A stretch of 64,000 bases of DNA from CAWEBF01 sp963807235 (GCA_963807235.1 CAWEBF010000009.1:62001-126000); one strand, 5' to 3'. Numbered from the stretch's first letter, positions 51,448-61,851 are shown. A program made the numbers and translations. The notes: generated from the letters alone by a model not told the origin.

Positions 51448-53788
51448 TCAGAAGGTGAAATGCAGGCCGATGCGCGCCGACCGTGGCAGCGCCGGGTGCG
51501 TGTGGACGTCCTCGACGCCTTCGGCGGGCTCCCCGATTAACCGCGACCTGTAGAAGTAGTCGATGTCCGATACCTGGGCGTCGAAGAGGTTGAACGCCTC
51601 GAGCACCAGCCTGGTGCGAGGCGTGATCCGATAGCCAAGCTCGGCGTTCCACAAGGTGGTGGCCTGCGACTGCACGCTGGCGTCCTCTATGAGCGGGCGT
51701 GGGCCGAAGTGCCGCATCCGCAGGGTGCCCGTCAGCGACGGCCGGGGCTCGATGGTGATGCCGCCAGAGACCACCCGGTCCAGCGCGCCCGGCACGTGCC
51801 GGCCGGCCGGGTCGGCGTCGGCGAATCGCGCACGCGAGAACGAGAGGTCGGCGTCCGCGGTCAGCCAGGGACCCAGACGCCAGTAGTTCGCCCACTCGAT
51901 CCCGTAGCGGCGGCTCGGGCGCCCTGCTTCCGTCGTGCCCGCGTCGCCCACGAACAGCAGCTCCGAATCGAGCCCGAGGTACCACAGCGCCACCGTGGAC
52001 TGCAGGCCGCGCACGCGAACCGTTCGCAGGCCGACCTCCGCCCCCGTCGCCCGCACCAGGGGCGTGACGCGGCTGGCCGGATCGCCCGTCCGGGGATCGA
52101 CGGACATCGCCGCGCCGCGCGCGTCGTTGCTGTGGAACCCCATGCCGGCGTTGGCGTAGAACTCGGTGCCGGCCCAGGGCCCCATCGCGACCGCAAGCTT
52201 CGGGCTGACGAGCCCCGCCGTGCCTTGACCCGAGTTGAGCGGATTGCCCGCGGTCACGGAGTAGCGGTAGACGTCGGCTCGGAGTCCCATCGTGGTCCGG
52301 AGCGAGCGCGTCCACTCGATCTCGCTTTGCGCGAAGACGCCGGTCATCGTCTGGCCAACGCGGTCTTCCCGTGTCGTCGAGAGCCGTTGCGCGTGGGCGG
52401 TCTTGTAGAGGCCCACGGGGTCGAGCCAGTCGCTTCGCACCTGCACGCCGAGCGCGCTTTCGGCGTGACGACCGAAGATGCGCCCAAGGCGCCGGTAAGT
52501 GACCCGTCCGCCCGCCGCTGTGCGGCGTTCCGCCTGCTCGAACTGGTCGCCGTTCACTGGGTCGTCCAGAAAATAGGTGAAGTTCGAGAACAGGTTCAGC
52601 CGGTTGTGGAGCAGAAATGCCGTGGCCCGCAGCGAAGAGGGGCCCGTCGAGCGCTGGACGTCCGCGGCCACGCTCTGGCGGCTGGTGCTGCCGCGGTCAG
52701 TGCCGTCCAGATAACCGAACCGGGAGATGAGCCCGCTGGCGACGGCCCGTTGCGCCACCTGGTCGGTGGAGTTCCAGTCGGCCCAGTACCCGATGCCGGT
52801 CACGGAGAAGCCGTTCCGTTGATCGCCGCGGCTGTACCGCAACACGCCGTTCAGCTTCTCGTAGCGATCCTCGCGCAGCCAGGGGCCGTCGTTCCGGTTC
52901 AGCTCGATGGCGCCGAGCAGGACGCCGGCTCCGATTACCGGCGAGCCGGCGGCCATCACGCGGCCCCATCCGTTATTGCCGGCGCTGAGGCGCACCATCG
53001 GCCTGTCGAGCCGATTGACGTAGTTGATGTTGGCCGCTCCGGCCGCCGAGAAGTCCCCCTCGTCCGCGAAGTAGGGCCCTTTCTTGAACTGCACGCCGCT
53101 GACCAGCTCCGGGATGAGAAAGCTGATGTCGGTGTAGCCGTGGGCGTGGGCGCCGGTGGGCGTGTTCACGGGCACCCCGGCGATGGTCGTCGAGAAGTCG
53201 GTCCCGTGATCCAGGTTGAAGCCTCGCAGGTAGTACCTGGTTGGCCTTGCCCTCGCCACTGTGCTGGCTGACGATGAGCCCCGGCACGGTCTCGAGGACT
53301 TCACCGGGCCGCATGACCGGCCTGGCCTCGAGCTGCGCGGCCGTGATGGCACCCTGGCTTGCGGCTGATGCGATGCCGACGAGGCTCTCGGTGGGGTTTG
53401 GGATGTCGGCGATGTTCCGGAACGTGGCGGTGCCCGTCACGACGACGTCGGCGCTCAGCGACAGGGTGAGCACGGCATCGACGGTCTGCGGCCGTCCGTT
53501 GACGACGGTTGCCGTGCGGCGGCCCACCGCGAAGTTCAAAAGGCGAAACGTGAGCTCGACGGGCCCATCGGCGACGCCATCGAACCGGTAGCTGCCCCGT
53601 TCGTCGCTGACGGCGGTCCGCTCACCGGCGCCGTTCGCGAGGGCAATGGCCACGCCTGGCAGGGGAGCGCCTGTCTGGTCCAGCACGTGTCCCGCGACCC
53701 CTCCCGTGGCTTGTGCGAAAGCCGTCGCGGCTCCAGCCAGAAGGCCACAAAGCAGGAAACTGGGGATCCGAAGGCGCAGCGGCGGCAT
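51448..53788 (-). CDS. TonB-dependent receptor (frameshifted)
   Basis: About 780 residues. A signal peptide and carboxypeptidase-regulatory-like domain (AGHVLDQTGAPLPGVAIALANG) precede the plug (RPGEVLETVPGLIVSQHSGEGKANQ and YYLRGFNLDHGTDF) and a 22-strand-type barrel that ends GLHFTF, with a terminal aromatic. It imports a ligand across the outer membrane with TonB; the plug-domain HAHGYTD block is seen in metal- or vitamin-linked receptors, but the ligand is unknown. A shift near 53235 divides the plug. It follows usp copy 3 by 54 bases. Confidence 0.88.
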
Positions 53789-53842
53789 CGAGTCGGGTCT
53801 CGACACCTACTACGGCCGACTGCGCCGATCGGTTTGGGTTGC

Positions 53843-54313
53843 TTACGCGGTTATGGTTTCCGGCTGCGGTTCACGGGCCGTGAGCACCGGGCACTTCGCG
53901 GTGCGCACCACCTTTTCCGCGATGCTGCCCAGCAGCAGGTGGCCAAGGCCGCCGCGGCCATGCGTCCCCATGACGATCAGGTTGGCACTCGTCGCCTCGG
54001 CGTGCTCCACGATCCGCCTGGCCGCGGATCCCGTCAAGAGGTCGGTCGAACTGAGCGGCAGCGTCTTCGCGTGCTCGTCGTGTCGCTGTGACAGCTGCTC
54101 GACCGCTGCCCGCTCCAGCGACTCGCGCAGGTCGAGCGGCATCGCCACGACGCCGTCGCCGACGAACGCCCCGGAGGCAAACGGGTCCTCCAGGACGTGG
54201 ACCAGGTTGATCGACGCCCCGAACTGGCGCGCGAGTGAGCGTGCGTAGGTCAGTGCCGCGTCGGACGCGGCGCTGAAATCGGTTGGCACGAGGATGCGCG
54301 TGATGTTGACCAT
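53843..54313 (-). CDS. Universal stress protein (UspA family), copy 3
   Basis: A 156-residue Usp domain with RILVPTDFSAASDAALTYA and the ATP loop GTHGRGGLGHLLLGSIAEKVV. It differs from copies 1 and 2 mainly in its middle (RAAVEQLSQRHDEHAKTLPLS). A strong GAAGGAGG site precedes ATG 54313. It is probably the first gene of a usp-TonB receptor transcript. Confidence 0.95.
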   Translation of the reverse strand: MVNITRILVPTDFSAASDAALTYARSLARQFGASINLVHVLEDPFASGAFVGDGVVAMPLDLRESLERAAVEQLSQRHDEHAKTLPLSSTDLLTGSAARRIVEHAEATSANLIVMGTHGRGGLGHLLLGSIAEKVVRTAKCPVLTAREPQPETITA

Positions 54314-54348
54314 GGCTACCTCCTTCGGAGATGCCTCATAACAAGACA

Positions 54349-54364
54349 CGCATCTCCCGTGCCA
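54349..54364 (-). promoter_or_regulatory. Predicted sigma-54 promoter of usp copy 3
   Basis: Minus-strand TGGCACGGGAGATGCG has a perfect -24 half and exact spacing. The predicted start point near 54338 is 25 bases before the ATG. The expected tandem palindrome was not clear; only an imperfect ACCAATGGT dyad occurs near 54426. Confidence 0.75.
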
Positions 54365-54431
54365 TTGATAACCAAAGCCCAGCCGCTCGTGTGGATCAGC
54401 TAAGGCTGGTACAATTCGGCTTCCACTACCA

Positions 54432-56636
54432 ATGGTTCGGCCCCGGGAACCCCACACACCAGTTCTTCTGGCGGCTACCAGCATGCTTCTGGCGTGCGCG
54501 TGGCCGGCCGTCGCCCAGCTTCAGGACCCGCAAGTCGCCCCATTGTCGCAACTGCCGCGGCCGGTAGCTAACGCCGTCCGGATCGAGGAGGCCCTGGTGA
54601 TCGACGGCCGTCTGGACGAGGGCATGTGGCAATCGGCCTCGCCACTCGGTGACTTCGTGCAAGCGGAGCCCTTCCAGGGCGAGCCCGTCAGCGAGCGCAC
54701 TGAAGTTCGGATCCTCTACGACACCGACGCCATCTATGTCGGGGTGACTCTCTTCGACGCCAATCCCACGCTCATCGTGACCACCGACACCCGGCGCGAT
54801 CCCAATCTGGCCGACATGGACTCGTTCCAGATGATCTTCGACACGTTCCACGACAAGCAGAACGGGTTCGTGTTCGGGACCAACGTGGCCGGCGCGCAGT
54901 ACGACGCGCAGGTCCGTTTCGAGGGCGGCCAGCAGGCCACCTGGGACGGTAGTTGGGAAGTGGCTACGGGAACCACCGACACATCGTGGACGGCGGAGTT
55001 CCGCATCCCTCTTCGGACGCTGCGCTACGGGCCGGCGCCCCAGACATGGGGCGTCAACTTTTTCCGCAACATCCAGCGGACCCGCGAGCGCGCCTACTGG
55101 GCGCCGATCGAACGAGTGTTCAACCTGGGACGCCTGTCGTCGGCCGGCGATCTGCGCGGGCTCCAACTGGAGACGCCACGCAACTTCAAGTTGCTGCCGT
55201 ATGCCGTCGGCTCAGCCGACCGCAACTTCAACCTGGGCGCAGCCACCGACTTCGCCGGCGACATCGGCCTGGACGCAAAGTTCGGGGTGACGCCGAGCCT
55301 GAACCTGGACGCCACGATCAACACGGACTTCGCGCAGGTCGAGGTGGACACGCAGCAGATCAACCTGACGCGGTTCAACCTGCGCTTCCCGGAGAAGCGG
55401 CCGTTCTTCCAGGAGAACTCGGCCCTCTTCACGATCGGCAAGGGCAGCGAGCTGGATCTCTTCTTCAGCCGGCGAATCGGGCTGGACGAGAACGGGGAGC
55501 TGGTGCCGATCCTCGGCGGCGGGCGCCTGAGCGGCAAGATCGGCGGCGTGAACGTGGGCGCGCTGAACATGCAGACGGCGGACGTCGCCGATCGGCCCGG
55601 CAACAACTTCACCGTGCTTCGCGCCAGCAAGGAGCTGAGGAACAGGTCGAGCGTGGGCGGCATGTTCGTGAACCGCACTGCGACGGGCGATCTGGCGGCG
55701 GACGGCGACTGGAACCGGACATGGGGCGCCGACGCGCGGCTGGGCGTGGGCGAGTACTTCACCGTGGCAGGCTTCGCCGCGCGCACCGAAACGCCAGGCA
55801 GGACCGGCCGCGACTACGCTTTCAACGTGGACTCCCTGTACGACAACGGGACCCACGAGGTCGGATTCGAGTACGGCCAGACCGGCGAAGACTTCAATCC
55901 CGAAGTCGGCTTTCTGGAGAACGAGTTCGGCTATCGGCGACTGCAGGTCCGGTTGCAGGAGACGATGCGGCAGGACTGGATTCGTGAATGGCACTTCCGC
56001 GAGTGGCTGCCGCACGCGATCTACACGCGATACGACTACCTGGACGGCGGCTTGAACACCGCCGAGCTTCACGTGGACAATCACTGGGACTGGGAGAACG
56101 GCTACCGCGTGGACACGGCGCTCCAGGGCTCGTGGGAGGGGTTCCGTGAGCCGTTCGAGATCTATCCGGGTGTCATCGTGCCCGCCGGAGAGACCGGTGG
56201 ATTCTTCTTCCGGATGAACTCGAACACCGATCGCCGCAAGCCGCTCTCGGCCGCCTTGCGCTGGGACGTGGGCACCTTCCTGACCGGGGAGCAGAACAGC
56301 CCGCGGCTGACGGTCACGGTTCGCGACGGCGGCCGCTTCACGGTGGAGACCACCTGGAACTACAGCGCGATCTCGCTGCCGCAGGGCTCGTTCCGGACGA
56401 ACCTGGGCAACATGCGGGTGACCTACAACTTCTCGCCCTCGGTGTTCGTGCAGAGCCTGGTGCAGTACAACGACCGGACCAGGCGGTGGTCGGGCAACTT
56501 CCGGTTCCACGTGCTCGAGACCGCCGGCACCGGGCTCTTCGTGGTCTACAACAACACCGAAAGCATCGACGGACTGGGGCCGGTCAACCGCGCGTTCATC
56601 GTCAAGTACGTGCGGCAGTTCGATATCTTGCGCTGA
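54432..56636 (+). CDS. DUF5916 surface protein with CBM9-like domain
   Basis: A 734-residue exported protein. After the signal peptide is a CBM9-like fold (IDGRLDEGMWQSASPLGDFVQAEP, VRILYDTDAIYVGVTLFDAN, DMDSFQMIFDTFHDKQNGFVF, WTAEFRIPLRTLRYG). The C-terminal 500 residues are the DUF5916 barrel-like domain (RFPEKRPFFQENSALF; VRVTYNFSPS; FIVKYVRQFDILR). It is probably an outer-membrane protein, but no ligand is known. The frame is clean. A TACAAT -10-like hexamer lies near 54409. It is divergent from usp copy 3. Confidence 0.9.
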   Translation: MVRPREPHTPVLLAATSMLLACAWPAVAQLQDPQVAPLSQLPRPVANAVRIEEALVIDGRLDEGMWQSASPLGDFVQAEPFQGEPVSERTEVRILYDTDAIYVGVTLFDANPTLIVTTDTRRDPNLADMDSFQMIFDTFHDKQNGFVFGTNVAGAQYDAQVRFEGGQQATWDGSWEVATGTTDTSWTAEFRIPLRTLRYGPAPQTWGVNFFRNIQRTRERAYWAPIERVFNLGRLSSAGDLRGLQLETPRNFKLLPYAVGSADRNFNLGAATDFAGDIGLDAKFGVTPSLNLDATINTDFAQVEVDTQQINLTRFNLRFPEKRPFFQENSALFTIGKGSELDLFFSRRIGLDENGELVPILGGGRLSGKIGGVNVGALNMQTADVADRPGNNFTVLRASKELRNRSSVGGMFVNRTATGDLAADGDWNRTWGADARLGVGEYFTVAGFAARTETPGRTGRDYAFNVDSLYDNGTHEVGFEYGQTGEDFNPEVGFLENEFGYRRLQVRLQETMRQDWIREWHFREWLPHAIYTRYDYLDGGLNTAELHVDNHWDWENGYRVDTALQGSWEGFREPFEIYPGVIVPAGETGGFFFRMNSNTDRRKPLSAALRWDVGTFLTGEQNSPRLTVTVRDGGRFTVETTWNYSAISLPQGSFRTNLGNMRVTYNFSPSVFVQSLVQYNDRTRRWSGNFRFHVLETAGTGLFVVYNNTESIDGLGPVNRAFIVKYVRQFDILR

Positions 56637-56701
56637 GGCTCGCGGATTCCAGGCTTCCAGACCGAACCACGAACTACGAACGACGAACTACGAACTCGAG
56701 C

Positions 56702-57538
56702 CTAGGGAGCGACGCGGCTGGGGATCCCGGTGAGCATCCCTTCCGGCGACAGGTTGTTCTCCTGGCAGATGTACTCGAACAGCTCGCCGCCCTTGGTCCA
56801 GCCCAGCGTGTAGCCGCTCGTCCACGGCGCGGTGTAGGCGCCTGGATCGTCGATCGTGACCTCGTAGTTCAGCGTGTCGAAGTCGGTCCGGGTCAGGCGC
56901 TCGATCAGGTGGAGCTGCGACGTGTGCGGCAGCCCGTCGCGGTTCATCCAGAAGTCCTCGTTGAATCCCACCGAGTCGATCACCAGCGTGTCGCCCTCCC
57001 AGCGGCCGATGGAGTGGCCGAGATAGCTGGGCGTCAGGCTTGCGGGGTGCGGGCGGCCGTCCATGAAGACCGTGCGGTAGCTCTGCGCGTTGGAGATGTT
57101 GAAGATGAACACGCGCTGCGCCTCGGGGAACTCGACGATCTCGAGGCCGTAGGGCGACATGAACTGACGCGGCCCGCCCGCCGGCTTGCAGCGCGTGTAG
57201 GGCTCGCTGGCCAGGGCGAGCTGGTGGCGGTAGTCGGTGAGCGCACGCGCCCACGGCTGCAGCGGCACCGCGTCGATGTGGACGCGCGCGGTCTTCGTGG
57301 CGGCGGCCTGGTACGACCGCGGGTTGATCACCAGGTGCTCGTTGCGCCGCTCCCAGACGCCGGTTTCGCCAGGCGGCGGCCCGAAGTGGACGCGCCCGTT
57401 CGGCAGGCGAGGCGCGGGTGCCGGCGCCGGCTTCGCGCCACCGCGCCTCGACCCTGCCCCTGGAGCGACGGACGCCAACGCCAGCGACAGCATGAGTGTC
57501 GCGGACGCGAGAACCACGCGACCTCCGGCGCTCGTCAT
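56702..57538 (-). CDS. Unknown exported protein with LGHSIGRWEG motif
   Basis: A 278-residue protein with a signal peptide. The central block FIFNISNAQSYRTVFMDGRPHPASLTPSYLGHSIGRWEGDTLVIDSVGFNEDFWMNRDG, and later IERLTRTDFDTLNYEVTIDDPGAYT, belong to a widespread family without assigned function in Acidobacteria and Proteobacteria. The same LGHSIGRWEG-TLVIE core occurs in the gene at 61943, but the proteins differ otherwise. Its 3' end is close to the end of the DUF5916 gene (convergent). Confidence 0.78.
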   Translation of the reverse strand: MTSAGGRVVLASATLMLSLALASVAPGAGSRRGGAKPAPAPAPRLPNGRVHFGPPPGETGVWERRNEHLVINPRSYQAAATKTARVHIDAVPLQPWARALTDYRHQLALASEPYTRCKPAGGPRQFMSPYGLEIVEFPEAQRVFIFNISNAQSYRTVFMDGRPHPASLTPSYLGHSIGRWEGDTLVIDSVGFNEDFWMNRDGLPHTSQLHLIERLTRTDFDTLNYEVTIDDPGAYTAPWTSGYTLGWTKGGELFEYICQENNLSPEGMLTGIPSRVAP

Positions 57539-57545
57539 GTCAGGA

Positions 57546-57572
57546 TTGTCGCAGATGCGGCTGTGCTAGACT
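57546..57572 (+). promoter_or_regulatory. Possible promoter of tRNA-Val
   Basis: TTGTCG and TAGACT with about 15 bases between them, 14 bases before the tRNA. The spacing is short, so this is tentative. Confidence 0.4.
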
Positions 57573-57585
57573 CAAAGTTCCGGTC

Positions 57586-57660
57586 GGGCGCGTGGCTCAG
57601 CGGTAGAGCATTCGCTTCACACGCGAGGGGTCGGTGGTTCGATTCCACCCGCGCCCACCA
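57586..57660 (+). tRNA. tRNA-Val (CAC)
   Basis: All four arms pair: acceptor GGGCGCG/CGCGCCC, D arm GCTC-AGCGGTA-GAGC, anticodon stem TTCGC/GCGAG with loop TTCACAC (anticodon CAC), and T arm GGTGG-TTCGATT-CCACC. The 3' CCA is encoded. Length is 75 bases. Confidence 0.95.
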
Positions 57661-57673
57661 TCTCCACCCTTAC

Positions 57674-58315
57674 CTACTCCGTGCCGTAGAGCCGATCGCC
57701 GAAATCGCCGAGCCCCGGCACGATGAACTTGCGCTCGTTCGAGTCGCGGTCCACGACGGGCGTGTAGATCGGCACGTCGGGATGCGAGCGCTCGAGCAGC
57801 GGCCACGCCTTCCGGGCGCGGCGACGATGCACATCAGCCGCACGTCGCGCGCGCCGGCCGCCTTGATCAGAGTCGAGCGCCGCCGCCGCACTGCCGCCTG
57901 TCGCCAGCATCGGATCGAGCACCAGCACCGAGCTGCCGGCAGAGGCTCGGGCAGCTTCGAGTAGTAGCGCGAGGCCATCGCCGTCGCCTCGTCGCGCTGC
58001 AGGCCGATGTGGCCGACGCGCGCGCCGCGGCACGCAGCTCGAGCACCGCGTCCAGCATGCCCGAGCCCGGCGCGCAGCACGGGCACCACCACGACGTCGG
58101 TCCGACCACGTGCGCGCCGGCGCCGGTCCAAGCGGCGTCGTCACCGTCGCCAGCCTCGGACGGCAGGTCGCGTAGCGCCTCGGCGGCCAGCAGCACGCTG
58201 ATGCGGCGCGCCGCGGCGCGGAAGGCCGGCGGCCGCGTGTCTGTGCATCGCGGAGCTCGGCGAGCGCGTCGAGTGCGACAGGGTGCGTGACGAGGTGAAG
58301 AGGCACGGCCGTCAT
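57674..58315 (-). CDS. upp: Uracil phosphoribosyltransferase (frameshifted)
   Basis: About 210 residues. The start VPLHLVTHPVALDALAELRD, PVLRAGLGMLDA, and the PRPP loop VLVLDPMLATGGSAAAAL are the family blocks, with the end GLGDFGDRLYGTE as in other Upp proteins. It converts uracil and PRPP to UMP. At least five one-base shifts interrupt it. It is the first of a cluster of nucleoside salvage genes and lies 14 bases after the tRNA. Confidence 0.88.
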   Translation of the reverse strand: MTAVPLHLVTHPVALDALAELRDAQTRGRRPSAPRRAASACCWPPRRYATCRPRLATVTTPLGPAPARTWSDRRRGGARAARRARACWTRCSSCVPRRARRPHRPAARRGDGDGLALLLEAARASAGSSVLVLDPMLATGGSAAAALDSDQGGRRARRAADVHRRRARKAWPLLERSHPDVPIYTPVVDRDSNERKFIVPGLGDFGDRLYGTE

Positions 58316-58365
58316 ACTACCTGAAGCGTGCAGCGCCGAGCTAGAGGTCCGCTACAATGCGACGC

Positions 58366-59768
58366 ATGCGCAGGCTCCGCCTGCTGATCGCGGCCTGGCG
58401 TGCGCGTGCGGCGCTGTGCCGTGCGGTCAGCGCAGCGGCCGCGGCAGGTGTCGCTCCTCATCACCGGACGGCACCGTTGTCACGATGGACGCCGGCGCGG
58501 CGCGTCATCCCGAACGGCGCCGTCGCGATCGACGGCACCGACATCGTGGCCGTGGACACGGCGGAGGCCATCGGCGAAGCAGTTCCGCGGCGCCGAGACG
58601 ATCGATGCCGCCGGCCAGATCGTGCTGCCCGGCCTGATCAACACCCACACGCACGCGCCGATGGTGCTCTATCGCGGGCTGGCGGACGACCTGGCGCTGA
58701 TGGAGTGGCTGAACAAGTACATCTTCCCGGCCGAGGCCAAGACCGTCTCGCCCGAGTTCGTGCGCGCGGGCACGCGGCTGGCCGCGCTCGAGATGATCGA
58801 GTCGGGGACGACGACCTTCGCCGACATGTACTACTTCGAGGAGGAGATCGCGAAGGAGACGAAGGCGGCGGGCCTGCGCGGCGTGCTCGGGCAGACGATC
58901 ATCCAGTTTCCGGTGGCCGACGCCAAGACGCCGGCCGAAGGGCTGGCGCGGGCCGACGCGTTCATCCGGCAGTTCAAGGACGACCCGCTGATCACGCCGG
59001 CCGTGGCGCCGCACGCGATGTACACGCTCGACGGCGCCGACGCTGAAGGCCGCGCGCGAGCTGTCGCGGCGGCACGGCGTGCCGACGCTGATTCACCTGG
59101 CCGAAACGCGCGACGAGATCCAGACGCGCGCAGGAGCGGTTCAAGCGCCGTCGCCGGCGGCGCTATCTGGACAGCCTCGGGTTCCTGGGCCCGGGCGTGC
59201 TGGCCGCGCACGGCGTGTGGGTGTCCGAGCCGGAGATCGCGCTGCTGAAGCAGCGCGGCGTCGGCGTGTCGCACAACCCCGAGAGCAACATGAAGCTGGC
59301 GAGCGGCGCGGCGCCGGTCACCGGCTATCTGCGCGCCGGTGTGGCATCGGCCTGGGCACCGACGGCGCCGCCAGCAACAACGACCTGGACATGTTCGAGG
59401 CGATGCGCGTGGCCTCGCTGCTGCACAAGCTGCAGACCGCCGATCCGCGCGCGGTCGGCGCGGCCACGGCGCTCGAGATGGCGACGATGGGCGGCGCCCG
59501 GGCGCTCGGGATGGAGCGGCGGATCGGCTCGCTGGAGCGCGGGCAAGCGCGCCGATCTCATCGTGGTGGATGTGCGGACGCGCGGCAGACGCCGCTCTAC
59601 GATCCGGTGTCGCACCTGGTCTACACCGACCCGCGGCGACGACGTGCGGCACCACGTGGTCAACGGAAGGTGCTGATGCGGGATCGGAAGGTCCTGACGC
59701 TCGACACGGCCGCGGTGCTGGCCGAGGCTCGTGCCTGGGGCGAAAAGGTCCGGGCGGCCGTCCGTTAG
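58366..59768 (+). CDS. Amidohydrolase (MtaD/SsnA-like, frameshifted)
   Basis: About 465 residues. The metal motif LPGLINTHTHAPMVLYRGLADD, then ESGTTTFADMYYFEE, VAPHAMYTLD, LIHLAETRDE, HGVWVSEPEIALLKQRGVGVSHNPESNMKLASG and LGTDGAASNNDLDMFEAMR match adenosine/guanine deaminase-like amidohydrolases (5-methylthioadenosine/S-adenosylhomocysteine deaminase group). A hydrophobic N-terminus (LRLLIAA) may be a signal peptide. At least six shifts occur. A TACAAT box at 58353 would place a start point about at ATG 58366. The stop overlaps the hpt stop on the other strand. Confidence 0.82.
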
Positions 59769-60287
59769 GGCACGCCAGGCGCCGTCTCGACCACGGCGAT
59801 GTAGGGAAGCGCCCGATAGCGCTCGCGCGTAGTCCAGCCCGTAGCCGACCACGAACTGATCGTCGATGTCGAACCCCACATAGTCCACCACCACGGGCAC
59901 CTTCCGGCGTGACGGCTTGCTCAGCAGGCACGCCGTCCGGAGGCGCCGGGGCGCCCGCGCGCGCAGGATGTCCTGCAGATAGGTGAGCGTCAGCCCCGTG
60001 TCGACGATGTCCTCGACGATCACCACGTCGCGGCCCTCGATCGACGCGTCCAGATCCTTCAGCAGCTGCACCTGACCCGAGGACTTGGTGCTGCTGCCGT
60101 AGCTCGACACCGCCATGAAGTCGATCGAGACGTCGCCGCCCACCGCGCGCGACAAGATCCGACATGAAGACGAAGGCGCCCTTCAGCACGCCGACCAGGT
60201 GCACGCCGTTGGGATGATCGCGCCGGATGTCGTCGGCCAGCTCGCGCACGCGTGCCTGGATGTGTCGGTGGCGATGAGGGTCTCCAT
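59765..60287 (-). CDS. hpt: Hypoxanthine phosphoribosyltransferase (frameshifted)
   Basis: About 175 residues. Family blocks are GVHLVGVLKGAFVFMSDL, DVSIDFMAVSSYGSSTKSSGQVQLLKDLD, the PRPP loop VVIVEDIVDTGLTL and VDYVGFDIDDQFVVGYGLDY, which together are diagnostic. It makes IMP/GMP from hypoxanthine/guanine. Shifts near 60260, 60160 and 59825 are needed; the repaired end is VVETAPGVP. Its TAA shares TTAG with the stop of the convergent amidohydrolase. Confidence 0.9.
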
Positions 60288-60329
60288 GAGTGGCCGCGAG
60301 CCGCCGCCAAGGGTAACATAGCGACCTCA

Positions 60330-60968
60330 GTGAAGCGCTTTCAGATCGTCACCGAAGCCGACGCGCGCGTGCTCGACTACGGATCTTCGATCGTCCTCGT
60401 GCGTGGCGGTCACGTGACGCCGCTGGCGGCCGACACGCTGCGCAGCCGCCGCATCTCGGTGGTGCGGGAATCCGGCGGCGATGAGGACGCCGCGCCTGGC
60501 GCCCGTGTCTCCGATCCGCACGGTGGCCGTCGGCGGGCGATCACACGTCGCTGGCGCTCAAGGCCGCGATGGTGGCCCACCTGCGCGGGCGCGGTATCGC
60601 CGCCCACGATCTGGGGACGACCGGCACCGAGCCAGTGGACTATCCGGACACGGCCGCGGCGGCCGCGCGTGCAGGTCGCGCGCGGGGAAGCGGACGCGGC
60701 GATCGTGATCGACGGCGCGGGCCTGGGATCGACCATCGCCGCCAACAAGGTGGCCGGCGCGCGGGCGGCCATGTGCCTCAACCAGACGCTGGCGCGGTAC
60801 GCGCGCGAGCACAACGGCGCCAACGTGCTGGCCCTCGGGGCCACGCTGGTTTCCCTCGAGGAGGCGCGCGCCGTCGTGGATACCTTTCTCGACACGCCGA
60901 TGAAGGAGCCCCGCTACATCCGACGGCTGGCGAAGATCCGGGACCTCGAGCAGCGGCCGCTGGGCTGA
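60330..60968 (+). CDS. rpiB: RpiB/LacA/LacB-like sugar-phosphate isomerase (frameshifted)
   Basis: About 213 residues. An unusual N-terminal extension (FQIVTEADARVLDYGSSIVLVRGGHVTPLAADTLRSRRISVV) precedes the RpiB domain: VAVGGDHTSLALK, HDLGTTGTEPVDYPDTAA, IVIDGAGLGSTIAANKVAGARAAMC and EHNGANVLALGA. The IDGAGLGS stretch lacks the cysteine usually present at this position (CGTG or CGSG), so the activity may differ. Shifts near 60525 and 60675 split it. GTG 60330 follows a TAACAT box. It overlaps deoC by one base. Confidence 0.78.
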   Translation: MKRFQIVTEADARVLDYGSSIVLVRGGHVTPLAADTLRSRRISVVRESGGDEDAAPGARVSDPHGGRRRAITRRWRSRPRWWPTCAGAVSPPTIWGRPAPSQWTIRTRPRRPRVQVARGEADAAIVIDGAGLGSTIAANKVAGARAAMCLNQTLARYAREHNGANVLALGATLVSLEEARAVVDTFLDTPMKEPRYIRRLAKIRDLEQRPLG

Positions 60969-61845
60969 TGGCCGACGACATCCAGCGGCTCGTCGGCATC
61001 ATCCTGGATGAACTGGCCGCGATGGGCTCGCGGCCGCCGGCGGGCCGGTGCGGGTGCCACGCGCTCCACGTGGACTGCTGTCCCGACCGGGTTCAGGGCG
61101 TGCTGGATGCCGGGCGCGGCGCGACTCGGGCTGCACGCGACGGGCGGCGGCACCGGCACGCCTCGCCGGCGCTGATCGACCACACCCTCCTCAAGCCCGA
61201 TGCCTCGCTGGCCGAGATCGAGGTCCTGTGCCGGGAAGCGGCGGAGCATCGCTTTGCCAGCGTGTGCGTGAACCCGACGTGGGTGGCCACCTGCGCCAGG
61301 CTGCTCAAGGGGTCCACGGTCACCGTTTGTTCCGTGGTCGGGTTTCCCCTGGGCGCCACCACGGCCGACGTGAAGCAGTACGAGACGCGGCGCGCGCTCT
61401 TCGACGGCGCGCGCGAGATCGACATGGTGATCAACGTCGGGCGCGCTCAAGTCGGGCGAGCCTGCGCGTGGTGGAGCGCGACATCGAGGCGGTGACGGCG
61501 CCCTGCCGCGAGACCGGCGCGCTCAGCAAGGTCATCATCGAGGCGGCGCTGCTGACCGACGACGAGAAGGTGACGGCGTGCACGCTGGCGAAGGCGGCGG
61601 GCGCGGACTTCGTGAAGACGTCCACCGGCTTCGGCCCTGGCGGGGCCACGGTCGCCGACGTGGCGCTGATGCGGCGCGTGGTGGGCGAGGAGATGGGCGT
61701 CAAGGCCGCGGGCGGCGTCCGGGATCTGGAGGGGTTGAAGGCGATGGTCGCGGCCGGCGCCACGCGCATCGGCGCCAGCGCCGGCGTGCGCATCGTGCAG
61801 CAGTCGGCCGGGGCAACGCCCGCAGCCCGATCGAGCGGTTACTAA
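60968..61845 (+). CDS. deoC: Deoxyribose-phosphate aldolase with Cys-rich extension (frameshifted)
   Basis: About 290 residues. The DeoC barrel begins LIDHTLLKPDASLAEIEVLCREAAEH; catalytic blocks are CVNPTWV, VCSVVGFPLGATTADVK, EIDMVINVG and the Schiff-base lysine in DFVKTSTGFGPGGATV, then KAAGGVRDLEGLKAMVAAGATRIGAS. A 75-residue N-terminal extension has a cysteine-rich motif (CGCHALHVDCCPDRVQ) that is not part of E. coli DeoC. Shifts near 61120 and 61450 interrupt it. It converts deoxyribose-5-phosphate to acetaldehyde and glyceraldehyde-3-phosphate and is linked to rpiB, upp and hpt. Confidence 0.88.
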
Positions 61846-61851
61846 GGGTGG

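Noticed and set aside
60330..61845. A bacterial microcompartment locus
   Set aside because: rpiB and deoC variants are suggestive, but there is no shell protein or aldehyde dehydrogenase gene in the window.
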